From: Lytechinus pictus
Taxonomy: Eukaryota > Echinodermata > Echinoidea > Temnopleuroida > Toxopneustidae
DNA length: 64,000 bases
Assembly (NCBI RefSeq): GCF_037042905.1
Contig: NC_087249.1
Location: 32,824,401 to 32,888,400 of the forward strand
Reading direction: 5' to 3'
In this document: positions 1-11,700 of the stretch, piece after piece
Layout: every line of letters begins with the position of its first letter
How positions within the stretch are numbered: the stretch's first letter is position 1
Made by a program: the position numbers and the translations under genes
The notes under the pieces: generated by a model
Seen by the model: the letters and a program-made list of their open reading frames with translations, nothing else
What the model was told of the DNA's origin: nothing
Databases searched by the model: none

Positions 1-74
1 TTTTTTAGTGTTATCCTTGTTTGATTTTTCTCTTTCTATTCAAATCATCTTTTTGTTGGGGTGGACTTGTCCTT
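1..74. repeat. Right end of a TA-flanked MITE (AAGGACAAG family)
   Basis: The segment ends with a terminal repeat reading GGGGTGGACTTGTCCTT followed by TA. The same end, with the same subterminal TTTGATTTTTCTCT motif, closes the complete element at 28653-29245. The left half lies outside the window. No coding capacity is seen. Confidence 0.75.
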
Positions 75-1550
75 TAAGCATGTCACAACAATCTTCAATG
101 CATTTGTGAAACTGGGAGCTGTTTGCATGCATAATTATGATGTCACTAAAGTTTTTCTTATTGGAGTTTCACCAAAACTTTCAATAATATGGGCTTCTTT
201 GCATAAAGTTTACCATTATTGTAACTTTGCCATGCAATGCTATCTTGCTTGGAATCCTTGATTTTGATTGGCTGTTGATCATCGTTACCATGTTACCATT
301 GGAGTGCAAAGATACCATAATAGTAATGTGCAACGGGGTCCTGGACTCTCAAATGTCTACTTAACGTTAAACACAAAAATGACATCAGAATGCATCTTTT
401 CTCTATCAATGAGAAATTAAATGAAAACATTTGAGTGATTCAAGTTGATATGGTTTGAGACATGATCACAAGCACATCATTAAAAAAAATGCTTCCAGAT
501 TAACATAATTAACAAACTAGATACACGTTAATTTACAAGAACTTGTTCGGGCGCCTCAAACTAACCTCTTGGACACTGTGCCTGTATACTTATCCGGAAT
601 CTATGGATAACATGTGTTATAGTGAAATCAGTCAGTCTCCAAAGGGTTAATAGCAAGATATAGCAAGCTACGTGTATCAATCCAAGTGCCTTACAACATA
701 CTTGCATACTTGCTTGGATGTGAAAGTTCTCGTAATTACTTTCCCACTGAAAATACCTGTGACTTTTGGAGAAAAAAATCCCTTTGTACATTCTCGTAAG
801 TTTGACAAGTACATGCACCTAGTACTATGGGTATCTTATTTTAGGAATATCACAAGTGATTTGCTTTCACACTAGCAAACATATCTAGTATTCTCTAACT
901 GGGTTACGTTAGAAAATACTATGTATTTTTAGTTTTTGAGTGGATTTGAAAGCACCTAAAAAAGTATATTTGATTTTGCACCTTTTACTTCAAGTTAAAA
1001 AACACTGCACACACTAACCCAGTACATGTCAACATTTAAAACAAGTCTCCAAACTCTGAACTTGTTCATCTTTAAACAAAATGAAATTATACTTTGAAAT
1101 GGAGTATTTGTCTAGATATGATTTTTATGATGTTGAAGGCTCTGTTTTTAAAGTGTCATTTGTGATATTTTGTGTGATGATGTTAGAATTCACATAGAGG
1201 AAGCATTTAATTCATGATTTGATTTGCAGTATCCATTATAGAATAAAGAATGTTATCTTCTTTGTTTTCTATTGAGAGAGAATATGAAGTATATGAAAAC
1301 TTACTCATACATTACAATTCAGGCAGTAAAAGGTCATTGAAACCATGCATGATAAAAATATCCTCAAACGAGCGAATGCTTCATGCAAAATGTGCAATTA
1401 TTATTTGATTTTTCCGCACACATATTTCATCTGTTATAATGTTGTCATTGCAAGGAATAATGGCATTTATCACTCATTTTCATCTTCACATTTTTATTTA
1501 TTTGCTGCTTGCCTTGTATACATATATGTTTTGTCTCTCTATTTTTGTAG
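75..1550 (+). other. Probable last intron of the left-edge gene
   Basis: AT-rich sequence upstream of a terminal exon whose acceptor (TTTTTGTAG) ends at 1550. I found no further exon with splice sites and family-like protein here. The short open frames between 561 and 1500 have no supporting signal. Confidence 0.4.
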
Positions 1551-1715
1551 GAAACGGACACATCAGCCATCATTCTATGTTTTGTCATCATCCTGGGCTT
1601 ACCAACTCTCTTCATAGTATGTGGCATCTGCATGTCGCAGCTCGGCGAGGAGGAAATCGAATATCCACAGTACCGTCGTCACCGGCGAGTCCACTACCGC
1701 GAGCGCTACAACTAA
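1551..1715 (+). CDS. C-terminal exon of a small single-pass membrane protein
   Basis: After a good acceptor (pyrimidine-rich, ending TTTTTGTAG) the frame beginning GAA ACG GAC runs 54 codons to TAA at 1713-1715. It encodes a short polar stretch (ETDTS), then about 22 hydrophobic residues (AIILCFVIILGLPTLFIVCG) typical of one transmembrane helix. A cytoplasm-like tail follows with CMSQL, an acidic LGEEEIEY patch and a strongly basic, Tyr-rich end (RRHRR, HYRERYN). The hydrophobic run, the charge switch and the splice site support a real exon. The upstream exons are outside the window, so I do not recognise the family. The positive tail suggests that the C-terminus faces the cytosol. The entry phase is assumed to be 0. 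Confidence 0.6.
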   Translation, partial: ETDTSAIILCFVIILGLPTLFIVCGICMSQLGEEEIEYPQYRRHRRVHYRERYN

Positions 1716-2044
1716 ATCACAACCTCAATCGTCCAAAGCACCACATGTCACTTCCATTTGTCTGCAACAAGTATCTCCACTGCAACTTGTGTCATTGTGT
1801 ATTATGTCTGTGCTGTTTTGGACTGGTCCATGCTTATGTTGTACAAGGTGATTATTTTCATTATTTTGGAGAAGTGATTTGTCGCATGCATTGACAAATT
1901 TGTTTTTAACCAATTGCATGCAAGCATGTCAGTTTTCACTGACAAATTATTGTTATTTATTTATTGGTATATATATAATATGTACAAATTTTGACCAGCA
2001 GCAGGGCTGAATGGGTCAATTTACAATATCAATACAAAGTAAAA

Positions 2045-2050
2045 AATAAA
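2045..2050 (+). terminator. Candidate polyadenylation signal AATAAA
   Basis: A canonical AATAAA lies about 330 bases after the stop codon of the membrane-protein exon and is the first such hexamer downstream on the plus strand. The surrounding tract is A-rich, so chance occurrence is possible. Confidence 0.35.
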
Positions 2051-2224
2051 AAACGACAACAAAAACATAACAATAAGTACAATGAATATAATTTTTGGCT
2101 TAATGATTGAATGGCATCAATTACTTGATGAAATTTGACATAGAGGAATGTACAATTCTTAGATGTCCAACTGAATGCCTGGAAAATTCTTACCAAATTT
2201 CATATTTTTTTACAGGGAGATGTT

Positions 2225-2762
2225 CCCGGGGGGGCCACTTCCATTGACGAGTGGATACCATGCGCGACCAAGGGGTCTCGAAAAGCACCCTAAACACGTA
2301 TTTTCCATATTCTGAAAATGCACCCCTTAACAAGTATTGGCGTCTGAAACACTACCCTTAACAAGTATTGGAAACAAAACGATACTCTTGGCAAGTATTC
2401 CCTGAAATGAACCCCTAAACAAGTACAGCGATATTTTTGTTATGTCACGGGTCCGTCGGTCGTCGGTATTTTACCTTTAGTTTACACACCATTTGGTTTA
2501 GTACGGCCCCAGCTTCCACACCTCGCGCAAATCGGACTCTAAACACGTAGCGTTGGGAAAAAAGGACATCCTTTATAAAAACATTTTAATTTTGTTTTAT
2601 CATTCCTAGCGAAATAGATACCCTTTTCCCATTATTTTTGTGTTTTTGACACCCTTATCACGTTACGTACATAACGTGTCCTATCTTGAAAAAGACATCC
2701 CTTTTACGTGTTTTTCTGGTCGCCCATGATATCCACTCGTCAATGTAAGTGGCCCCCCCGGG
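2225..2762. mobile_element. MITE with about 45-bp TIRs and an 8-bp target duplication
   Basis: The left end begins CCCGGGGGGGCCACTT and the right end is its near-perfect reverse complement over about 45 bp, both arms including GACGAGTGGATA. The element is flanked on both sides by GAGATGTT (2217-2224 and 2763-2770), an exact 8-bp target-site duplication. The interior has direct repeats of AACAAGTATTGG-like sequence and no transposase frame. Eight-bp duplications are typical of hAT-type transposition, so a hAT-mobilised non-autonomous element is the best guess. Confidence 0.85.
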
Positions 2763-2770
2763 GAGATGTT

Positions 2771-3656
2771 ATAGAAAAGATTTTGAAAAATTGTATGTGG
2801 CAAGGCCTGGCTTCAGATTAATTCCAGGTGCAGTTTTTGTTGGCCTTATTTGGATCTTTTGTGTAGTTGTACAATTGTGAGCCAAGAAAGTAAAACCAGG
2901 CCTTGAACGCAAATTGAAGATGGTAAAATAAAATAAAAAACTGGAGGAAGAAATACAGTTTGATTCCTAGGATTTCAAGCATTTCCCCCTTTTATATGGT
3001 TCATGCAGGCTAATTCATTGCTTAAATAGGCTTTTTTTTTACTCTGGGCTGTTTTCATCCTGTGTAGAAATTTGTTTCTGTGTGTAATTGAAAAAAAAAA
3101 TTGTCAACGTGGAAAGGATGAAATTCACTCGTCCCCATTATTTTATACACTCTTTGTAGAATTTGTAAGGGGGAAATCTTATAAACTTAGTACTATTTCA
3201 AGAAACATAAATGAGGTAATTTGTTTTGTGTGTTTTTTAAACATTTTATTATAATATACATTCTACAAAAAATGACACAACTTTATAAGGCTTTTTTTTT
3301 TTTTTGGGGGGGGGGGAGATTTTATTCTTTAATAGTATGTTTGATAACATGAAAGTCCAAGACTACATGTACACAATATGATACCACAATTTTGGTTTAT
3401 TGTACTCCCGCCAAACAAAATTTGAAGTAGTTACTGTATATAGGAATCAGCATATGGCTAATGAAATTTGGCACACATTGGTCTTGAGATAAAGATGTGC
3501 AAGACATGTTTCTTTTGCATGTGTCAGAAATTGTGTTGCCATGGTAACAATATATTATATGGCAAATATTAGGTAAAAAATCTTGCTGTTTGAACTACTT
3601 TTCGAGTTTTTTTTACCAGTGCTTATGAAGAAAAAGGTTGATGTGTCCATTTCCAT
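2771..3656. other. Intergenic, no gene seen
   Basis: AT-rich sequence with a T/G homopolymer junction near 3290-3318. No coding exon, RNA gene or complete mobile element is recognised. Confidence 0.4.
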
Positions 3657-3757
3657 TTAAACTGGGTTCCACAAGAAACTGATTAAACTTTACAAAGGCA
3701 CTACACAAATTCCACCCAGTCAAAATGAACAATATTTTTACACAGGCTAGCTTCACT
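3657..3757 (+). repeat. Left arm of a spaced inverted repeat
   Basis: This roughly 100-bp block (around GAAACTGATTAAACTTTACA and CCCAGTCAAAATGAACAA) is the inverted counterpart of 5365-5463, 1.6 kb away, at roughly 85-90 percent identity by eye. The pair brackets two other inverted-repeat elements. Confidence 0.7.
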
Positions 3758-4516
3758 TATCTATTATATTCTGCATACTACATGTATCTACTATATTCCT
3801 GCCAAAGGATTGGTCAGAATTCGGTCATGTGATAAGGTTAGTTTCCCCATCAATCATCACTCGCAGTGATGGACCTTTTTTCTTTCGTTGATCTTTTTCA
3901 GCTCATAAGGTCATAATGTGTTATGATTGAGTACCCGGGAATTGAAGAGGTTATTGCCACTTGATTTTTTTGGGTCCATCTTTCTTCATCACCTGCAGTG
4001 ACGATCGCGCAAGATCTAGATGGGTACGCGTAGTGTACATACACACTAGCTGTTCAACTTTGTGCAAAAAAGTGCATTGCCCTTTTGTTGTGATGGTAAA
4101 ATTCCTTTGTGAGGTCACAAGTAATCTTGCTGGAGCAAGATCTCTGATGCCTGCGCACAGTTTACATACGCGCTAGCATTAAAACAAGCATAATCGTCTC
4201 GATGGATCTTGTTGTTTTCAAAGGAAACCTTGATTTAAAAAAAAACAACTGAATTCTTCTTCTAGAGAAGTACTGATACCAGTTTCTTCGTTATAGGGGA
4301 TCCAGATGTGGAATATAAACCATGTAATCACCTCTTGATTTCAGGTGACGAGGTAAACTACATGTATCACTACCTGTGCAAGCCGGATGTACTCGCTACC
4401 TTTCCTCAGCTTTGCTTCGGAAAGATAGCTACACCCAGCTTGCTTCATGATAATTTCCCCATCACTTTCACCAACAGTAACTGTTTGCTTACTAAGCGCA
4501 TTTGAATAATTAAGAG
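3758..4516. other. Intergenic, no gene seen
   Basis: Mixed-composition sequence with some CpG (GACGATCGCGC near 4000). No supported exon or complete repeat was found. The short frames here lack splice signals and protein-like composition. Confidence 0.35.
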
Positions 4517-4818
4517 CAGTGGCATACCTAGGATTTTCCACAGGGGGGCAAAACCGTCCGCCAAAAATTTGACAAGCAAAAAAAAGTTCTTCAATCACAA
4601 ATAAAGGATTTTGTACCAGAAAAAAATTTGACAAGCAAAAAAAAAAAAAAAAAGGTCTTCAAGTTCGTCAGGGGGGCAATAAAGGTCTTCAAGCTCGTCA
4701 GGGGGGCCAAAAAGGTCTTTCAAGCTCGTCAGGGGGGGGGGGCAGGGATACGTCCTTTGCATGGGTTGTGGCTCGTCGGGGGCAGACTGCCCCCCCCCCC
4801 CCCCTAGGTATGCTAGTG
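4517..4818. mobile_element. Short element with CAGTGGCATACCTAGG ends
   Basis: The left end CAGTGGCATACCTAGG is matched by the inverted right end CCTAGGTATGCTAGTG (14 of 16). The flanks ATTAAGAG (left) and ATTAAAGAG (right) look like an 8-bp target duplication with one indel. The interior contains three head-to-tail copies of a unit with AAAGGTCTTCAAG and CTCGTCAGGGGGG, plus long G and C runs. It is non-coding. Confidence 0.65.
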
Positions 4819-4827
4819 ATTAAAGAG

Positions 4828-5354
4828 ATTGGTTCAATTACAGAAAGGCTTTAGCCTCTCAAATCAATTGGTTTCAGAATCCAAAGTCACAAAATGGCAA
4901 AAGATAGACCAATGAAAGTGAGATGGGATTAAACAAACTTCCCAGTTTATTATGCATGTCATTCTCGGACATGTTATAGTGATTGGCTAAATTACAAAGA
5001 AGCTACAGGAAATTAACATCAAAATTTTAAATTACTGCAATAATCACACTGGGGATAATCTGAACACAGTGTGTATCTGTGTGTACCTCACTCAGCCACA
5101 CACAGACAACCACTGTGTTCAGATCATCCCCTGCTTACCGGGACATACCCCAGGGATCTGTGTGTGGCTGTGTGATTGTTTTATTTAACTTCCTGCAGCT
5201 TCTTTGTGATTAAGCCAATCACTTAAACATGCCTGTGAACAATAATCTGTGATGAACTGGGAATTCATTGGTTTTTCTTTCGTGATTTTGTGGATTATGG
5301 ACTCTGAAATCAATTGGATGTGAGGGGCTATATCCTATCTGTGATTGAACCAAT
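4828..5354. mobile_element. Long imperfect palindrome, MITE-like (ATTGGTTCAATTACAGA ends)
   Basis: The two halves are inverted copies. ATTGGTTCAATTACAGA at the left pairs with TCTGTGATTGAACCAAT at the right, and the complementarity continues through blocks such as GTGATTGGCT and AAAGAAGCT almost to the centre near 5090. No reading frame of note. This is a foldback or MITE-type element. Confidence 0.7.
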
Positions 5355-5364
5355 GTGCTAAAGG

Positions 5365-5463
5365 TGATTGAAGCTTGCCTGTGTAAAAATGTTGTTCATT
5401 TTGACTGAGTGGAATTTGTACAGTGCCCTTGTAAAGTTTGATCAGTTTCTTTTGGAACCTACT
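5365..5463 (-). repeat. Right arm of a spaced inverted repeat
   Basis: Inverted partner of 3657-3757: it reads GTTCATTTTGACTGAGTGGA, the reverse complement of the CCCAGTCAAAATGAAC block at the left arm. Confidence 0.7.
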
Positions 5464-6525
5464 TAATATTCTGTTAATGACAGTTTCAAATCACATATTG
5501 ACTTCTAACTTAACATAGTCTTATGTTTGCATTCCGGGGAGAAGTCGTGCAGAAATGTTCCCATCTGATGTTCCAAGTGTTTGATGATTGTTATGAAAGT
5601 GTTTTTTAAAAATTTCATTTTTGTCAATAAATAAATTGGGCTGGAAATTTTGAATGTGAACAAATAATTGATTGAAACAAGTATGTCCCATTCAGAATAT
5701 AAAAAAAATGGAAAAATAAGGGAAAATATATTAAAGGATGCTCATGAAACTTCCCTGATGATTTTGGGATGTTGGATTCGAAATTTATATTCCCCAGGTA
5801 ACGTAATAAGAAAGCCAGGAAGAGATGTAGATCATTGTGGTTGTATTTCCTTGAAATGTGAATATGTTAGGTTTTTACTTGCAATATTTTTTTAACAAAC
5901 ACTGTTATCCAAAAAGTCATGCAAAGTCATTGACATTTGAAGCGATATAGAAATGTAGTTAATGATGTAAGGAAAACTATTATGAGTAGATGATTAAAGG
6001 CATTTTCAGATCTTGCGGTGGGTGTTTTTTATGGCATATGGATTTATCCAATGTATTATTAACGTCTTTTGTATTATTATTTGAAATAAAAAGTTAAGAA
6101 AGAAAACAAAATTATCAATACAGGTAGAAATATTCTCCGACTCTCACAGCATGGACAGAGTTCATACCCTTTTCAGTGTTAGCAAGTAACAAATCGCAGT
6201 CTACCGTGACTAGGTAATAAATATCTTTCTTTTGTGTGTTCATTGGAAGCGAACATTTTTGTGTGTGGTATCAATTCATATTTCTGACATTGGACAATGT
6301 TATCCGAGGAGGACAATCGACACCTTACGAGTTGAAGAGGAATGCAGGCTCATGCTCATGGGGGAAATCAAATATCACAATCAAATACAGCATTTTCTGA
6401 GGTGCCCTCAAAATTAAAAAGAATTGTGGGAAAGAAGGATTTATGAATCAGCCCAATCAATGTAATCTCATTCTGTCCTTCAGTTCTTTAACACTTTATT
6501 ATTTGTATCTACTTTATTAAAACAG
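5464..6525. other. Intergenic, no gene seen
   Basis: AT-rich. A frame at 6232-6417 has a protein-like stretch (RVEEECRLMLMGEIKYHNQ) but no good acceptor and only a poor donor, so it is not called as an exon. Confidence 0.3.
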
Positions 6526-6702
6526 GATGAACCATTACCGTGTCCATCGATGGACAAACTACCACCAGGAACCAGTAAAGAGAAGATGATCCTGATTCTT
6601 CAGAGGCTCTATGTCATCTATCCATCTCTTCACCTGTGTCCCATCTTCAATCAAATCCTGGTCACAGATCCAGAGATGTTAGGTCTTGTTCCAAACTTCT
6701 AA
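6526..6702 (+). pseudogene. Possible decayed exon, HEAT-like protein fragment
   Basis: After an acceptor-like AAAACAG the frame starting GAT GAA CCA stays open for 58 codons. It gives protein-like sequence (KLPPGTSKEKMILILQRLY, then IFNQILVTDPEMLGLVPNF) and stops at TAA (6700-6702). Just after the stop, a shifted frame continues in a helical-repeat style (NFFDDKDTHLQSIHIFTNAL). The nucleotide block is partly duplicated: the CAGAGATGTTAG and CTTGTTCCAA motifs recur about 90-100 bp later. The alternation of amphipathic helices suggests HEAT/armadillo repeats broken by a frameshift. An equally long competing frame (MNHYRVHRWTNYHQ) shows how weak the case is. Confidence 0.2.
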
Positions 6703-6830
6703 AAAACTTCTTTGATGACAAGGATACACATCTTCAGTCTATCCATATCTTCACCAATGCCCTATATTCTACCAGAGATGTTAGATCTTGTTCCAACCTT
6801 TAAAAGAAGACTTTGATGACTTGGATGCGC

Positions 6831-8576
6831 CTTCTAAGAGACTTTATGTTGTCGTTTGCACAAAGTCTTCCAAGAGGCCTTTAAAAAAAAAAAAAAGTTT
6901 TATTTTAATGTTTGAACTCAACCGTCTATATTCTCACACAATTTCAGAGTCTTGACGGTCTCAAACGTTTCCTTAGCGATTAGCAGTATTATTTTAAGAA
7001 AATTTGATTCAATCAGATTCTTTAGCCGAAATAGAAATTATGTTTGTCAGCTGAAAACCTCTTCGGATGGTTCATGAAATTAATGGCAATGTCAATTATG
7101 CTCATCTTGGTCAGTACCCCATTTGAGATAACCCAGAAGAGTTAGTGAATCTGTGAAGTATCACTTGAAACCTCAACTTAATATTAGCATTTGAATGATA
7201 TCTTAATTAGGTTTATGACCTTGTATCACTACACACAATTTAAGTACTGTAGTGCAAAATAGCTGGTAGTCATTACATACGTGTATATGTCAATATACCA
7301 AATAACCATTTGAGAGATCAAAGCAAGCTTGTTTAAATGTATGCTTATGGCATTATAATGATCTAATATTAGATGGTACATGTAGATGTTTAGTGTGTAA
7401 TATATTTCTAATCTGGCATTGGGAGAGGCACAGATATTGATTGTGTGCAATCACAAGTCTCTAGTTTTTCAAAATGTTTGAATCAAAATTTCTCTATGAT
7501 TTTTAATGCATTAAGTGCCAAGTTGTCACATTCTTTTACTTAAAAATAAAAGTTCTTTGTTGTGCAATTAAACCACTTTCGATTGTGCATATTTTCTAAA
7601 CGGTTACATTCAGTGATAAATGTTTGGTGTTACAAACCTAATCAAGGTGTCATTCAAATGCTGTTGACTTGAACTTATTTCTTGTTTTCCTTATGAACAA
7701 ACAAGAAAATTGTGTTCATTTTTTGACAAACCAAGTATTGGCGAGATTCATTCGATTCAGGCTTGAAGCAACTTCTCAGAGGGGGAAAAGAGTTGGTTCT
7801 TATGATCTGTCAAAGTCAAACTGTTCCCATATATTCTTAAAGATTTAGAATCAGATCAAATGAATTAATACTGAGCTGCCAACCATTTGAAAAAAGTTTA
7901 GGGACTTCAAACTGTTTACCAAAATTAGAAATGTCTTCAAATTAAAGATTTGAGCAGGAACAGGCAGCTGGCGTGCATGCATTGAAATTGAATAAACTCC
8001 AGCACCGATTGTGATATACATGTAAAATATTATGTCATACATGTATATACTTGCTCTATTTGTAGACATCTTACACCTTTATAAGTGTCCAAGTAAATCT
8101 TATTGAAGTAAGATTTACTGTATCTTTTCATTTACGTCTATTCACAATGTGCACCATTTACATTTATTAGCAAATATGTCTCACGGTGCAATGTTCTAGC
8201 ACTTTTTCAAGGAAATTTGAGAAACCATGTAAAAAATTACTTGTTTTACCTCATATTTGGATCAAGGTTGGCAGTCTTTGTAGTAAAACCTTCAGAATCT
8301 TTTATTGTGACATACCCCTCCTACCATGGTTGTCAAAGCAGAGCATTATCTTTCGTTTGGGAGGGGGGGATGCAACAACAGATGTGTCCCCCCCCCCCGA
8401 CATCCATGCCTCCTACAATCAACCTGACAATCTCTATCGTTTTTTCATTTTACATTTAGAGAAGAATTGTTGATGTTGGAATCTGTTGTTTCGGTTGTGT
8501 TTGATCCATGGTACTAGTACCATACTCCAAGACCTATGTAGAAAGTGTATGTGGTTATTTTTGTGAATATAGTTGA
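6831..8576. other. Intergenic, no gene seen
   Basis: AT-rich sequence with no recognised exon, RNA gene or complete mobile element. Short frames (for example 8186-8473) contain homopolymer runs of C and G and no splice context. Confidence 0.4.
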
Positions 8577-8711
8577 CCTGGGGCCCATAGCAGAAAGTTG
8601 CAATCAAACAGAGAAATACATGCAGATTTCCAAATTCAACCAATCAAAAGTATACAATTAAAACTTGCCTTTGATTTTTGTTAATAGGTCTTTCTGCAAT
8701 GGTTCCCAGGA
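8577..8711. repeat. Small MITE-like inverted repeat
   Basis: CTGGGGCCCATAGCAGAAAG at the left pairs with CTTTCTGCAATGGTTCCCAGG at the right, with further pairing of the CAATCAAA and TTTGATTTTTG blocks. It is about 135 bp and non-coding. Confidence 0.5.
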
Positions 8712-11700
8712 GTTTTGTCATTCCAGTTTTTAGAAGCTATTTTGATGTGGCTCTTTGAATCTCCCCTTTTGTCGAAATAGTATTTCATGTAAATCCAAAA
8801 CTTTTTAATTATAAATAAATACTATGAATTTATTTTTTTTTAAGTACACAAAATGGGGATGATTTTTTTTATGTACTGACTAATGATTGCTGATTTTTTT
8901 TAAATAATTGATATTACTACAGATATTCATGATATAAACTGACTAGGGGGGTCATAGAGGAAGCTATGAGCACTTGAGAGTCATGTCTTCTGGACTGACA
9001 TTTAAAGTCATACTCGAGTACTAAATCTAGCTGGTATTTCATAAAGATGTATTAAAGTTATGCACGACTGGTAATCCTGTTTTTGTGCTAAATTTGTTAC
9101 CTCATTGTTTTTTGTGATTTTTATATAATCCTAATAAAATTTTGACAAATTGTGCTCTTTTCTAACAGATGCACAAGCAGATGATAGTCAACATGATTGT
9201 TGCTTAAGAATGAATCACCAGCGGTGCATACATTTTTGGCAGATTTATAAGAAAAAAAAAGACCCCTAGATTGACAGTCATCTGTAAAAACTCACGCTTT
9301 CTTATAAATGACCCTCTTTTATAGAAAAAATATTATATGCCAAAGTTTCAATCAAAATGTGTAACATATTTTAGCTCAAAAAGATAGTTGGCCTTGCAAA
9401 TATTTGAACCGATTACTTAATACCATGTGAATTGTGCCATATCTGTCTCATGACTATTTCAAAATGTGCATATGTTTTTTCCTGAAAGATAATCTACGTA
9501 GTACAATCATTTTGCAGTGTAAGATAAGAGTGTGCTTAGCAGTTTTGCAGTATTTTTATGTGCGCAAATTTTTAAAAGTACATATATTACCAAAGATGTT
9601 TATTCAGGTAAAATATAAAGTACATTGAACATTCTAATTTATGCAGGAACATAAAAGTATACAAGAATAAAAACACAAGAGAACATGAAATGTCTGTTAC
9701 GTATATTTTTTTGTATTCTCTTCATGGAAAATATATGTACATTATATAAACATATCCCTGTCACCTCTTTAATACAAAATCTAATCACAGAGGCAAAGAG
9801 AATTAAATACATTTGTATACACATGAAACCAATTAGATACATTTTAGAATATACGCAAGTTTGATATTCCCCAAAGGTAACATAGAAAAATATAACAACT
9901 CTAGTAGAATATTTCTAATGAAGAGCATACATGTACATTTAAAAAATGAAAGCTTTAATTTTACTTTTGATGAACTTCTTTGTTAAAGGAGGCATTCGAT
10001 AGCATTTATTTCCAAAGTTCTTAGGTAGTACTGATTCTGAAGCTCCTGATTTTTTTTGCAGGTTTTCCCCCCCAGCCCAACCCTTGTATACAGTGCATCC
10101 CAGAAAAAAAAAATCCTGATTTCATTATTGATAAGACAAAGATGGAATGGAAAAGTTTTAATAAACCACGGAAATTAGACACACAAATTGTCCCTCTGTG
10201 TGATACTATATCTCCATGGTAACAAGTATTTCTGGAGATAAAATCAATTTTCTGATCTTTAAATATGAAAATGTTGAATGTTAGAAGCGTACATGAACAA
10301 TTCAGTTTCAAAGGATAAAGCCACATTTAAAGCTATTTGAAATCACTGTTAAATATATTAATGAACTGTAGTTGCAAAGTATTTCTCCTATCGTCTTGTT
10401 TTATTAAGAGCAACAACAAAAGCAATTAAAAGATGTGTTTGGTGAGGAAACTAAGCAAAAATTCATGTAAACATTAACAAAGTTTTGCCCAAATATTTGG
10501 TTTTTCAAATTTATATAATCACACCGAGATATATTTCAACATTTGATACATGATACATCCGAGTAAAAAAAAAAAAGAGCACAATGATCCCTTGATACCA
10601 GATTCATTGTGGAAACCCTGTACATTTCCAAAGATTTAATTTCTGTTAAGTTGAGCAGTATGTGTGGAACGTCGATGTCAACTTTAAAATCCAACTGTAT
10701 ATTGACTTCAAATTTGACTTGTGAAGTTTAATCATCTAGTCTTTGATTAGAGAGTTAATACCAGGTAAATAATCCATGCATGGCAGATTACATACAATAA
10801 AAAGTTTTTAAATTGTCAAGAATGATAGAAAGATAGTCCTGAGTGACTTTGTTTTCACTCTCACTTCATATGCTCATGTACATGTGACCATTCCATATCA
10901 TATTTGCCTATGGCTATGCTGATAAAAAGAATGAGAATCCTAGGTATCCCCTTTTCTAGGATGCACTGTATATCTAGAATATATTTGTAATTTCAGCATA
11001 ATTCAAACTCAGAATCATGACAGAAAGTAGGTCAGAACTAGGATAAGCTAAATAATGCCTTTAAATAGTAGTTGAGTGTTTTATCCTCTGGAAAAAAGCA
11101 CTATATAAATTTGGCTATCAAAAGCATCATTAATAGTAATGTATTAGATTGATGAAAAATCCACAAAATTTGAAATATATGTTGAAAGATTATACCACCA
11201 TCTTTAAAATCTTGAGTTAAGAAAATACACAAAATTGATAAACTAATGATAATAATGTTTTTGTTTGGAGACATGGAGCCAAACCAAAACAAATAATTAA
11301 AATACTTTCTTTGTCACTGCTGTGACATGGGTTAGGAACACCTACTACATTAATATTTCCTTTCAGTAAAAATACTGATTATTTTTTTTTAATAAACCAG
11401 GAGTAGCCAACGGATAGGCTGCATGTACCACTGAGCTCTTCAACTAGTCAACTTACCGTTCCATCTCATTTCTACTTGCCATTATAAGCAATTGGTCCAT
11501 TATTCCATTTGGCTAATAACATTCAGTTTATCATAGTTCAGCTAAATCGATATAGTATTTGGCCTAAATAGTCAAAGGTCATGAAAATTGGACCAAATGC
11601 CATTATGACAATTAAATCTCAAGTAGACTTACCCGCAATTTGAATGTGGCCTACATAGCAGTTACAGCAGTGACAAAAATGGATGTGTAGTATATTAATG

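Noticed and set aside
4640..4740. Regular short repeats resembling a CRISPR array
   Set aside because: Three imperfect tandem copies inside a eukaryotic transposon, with no unique spacers.
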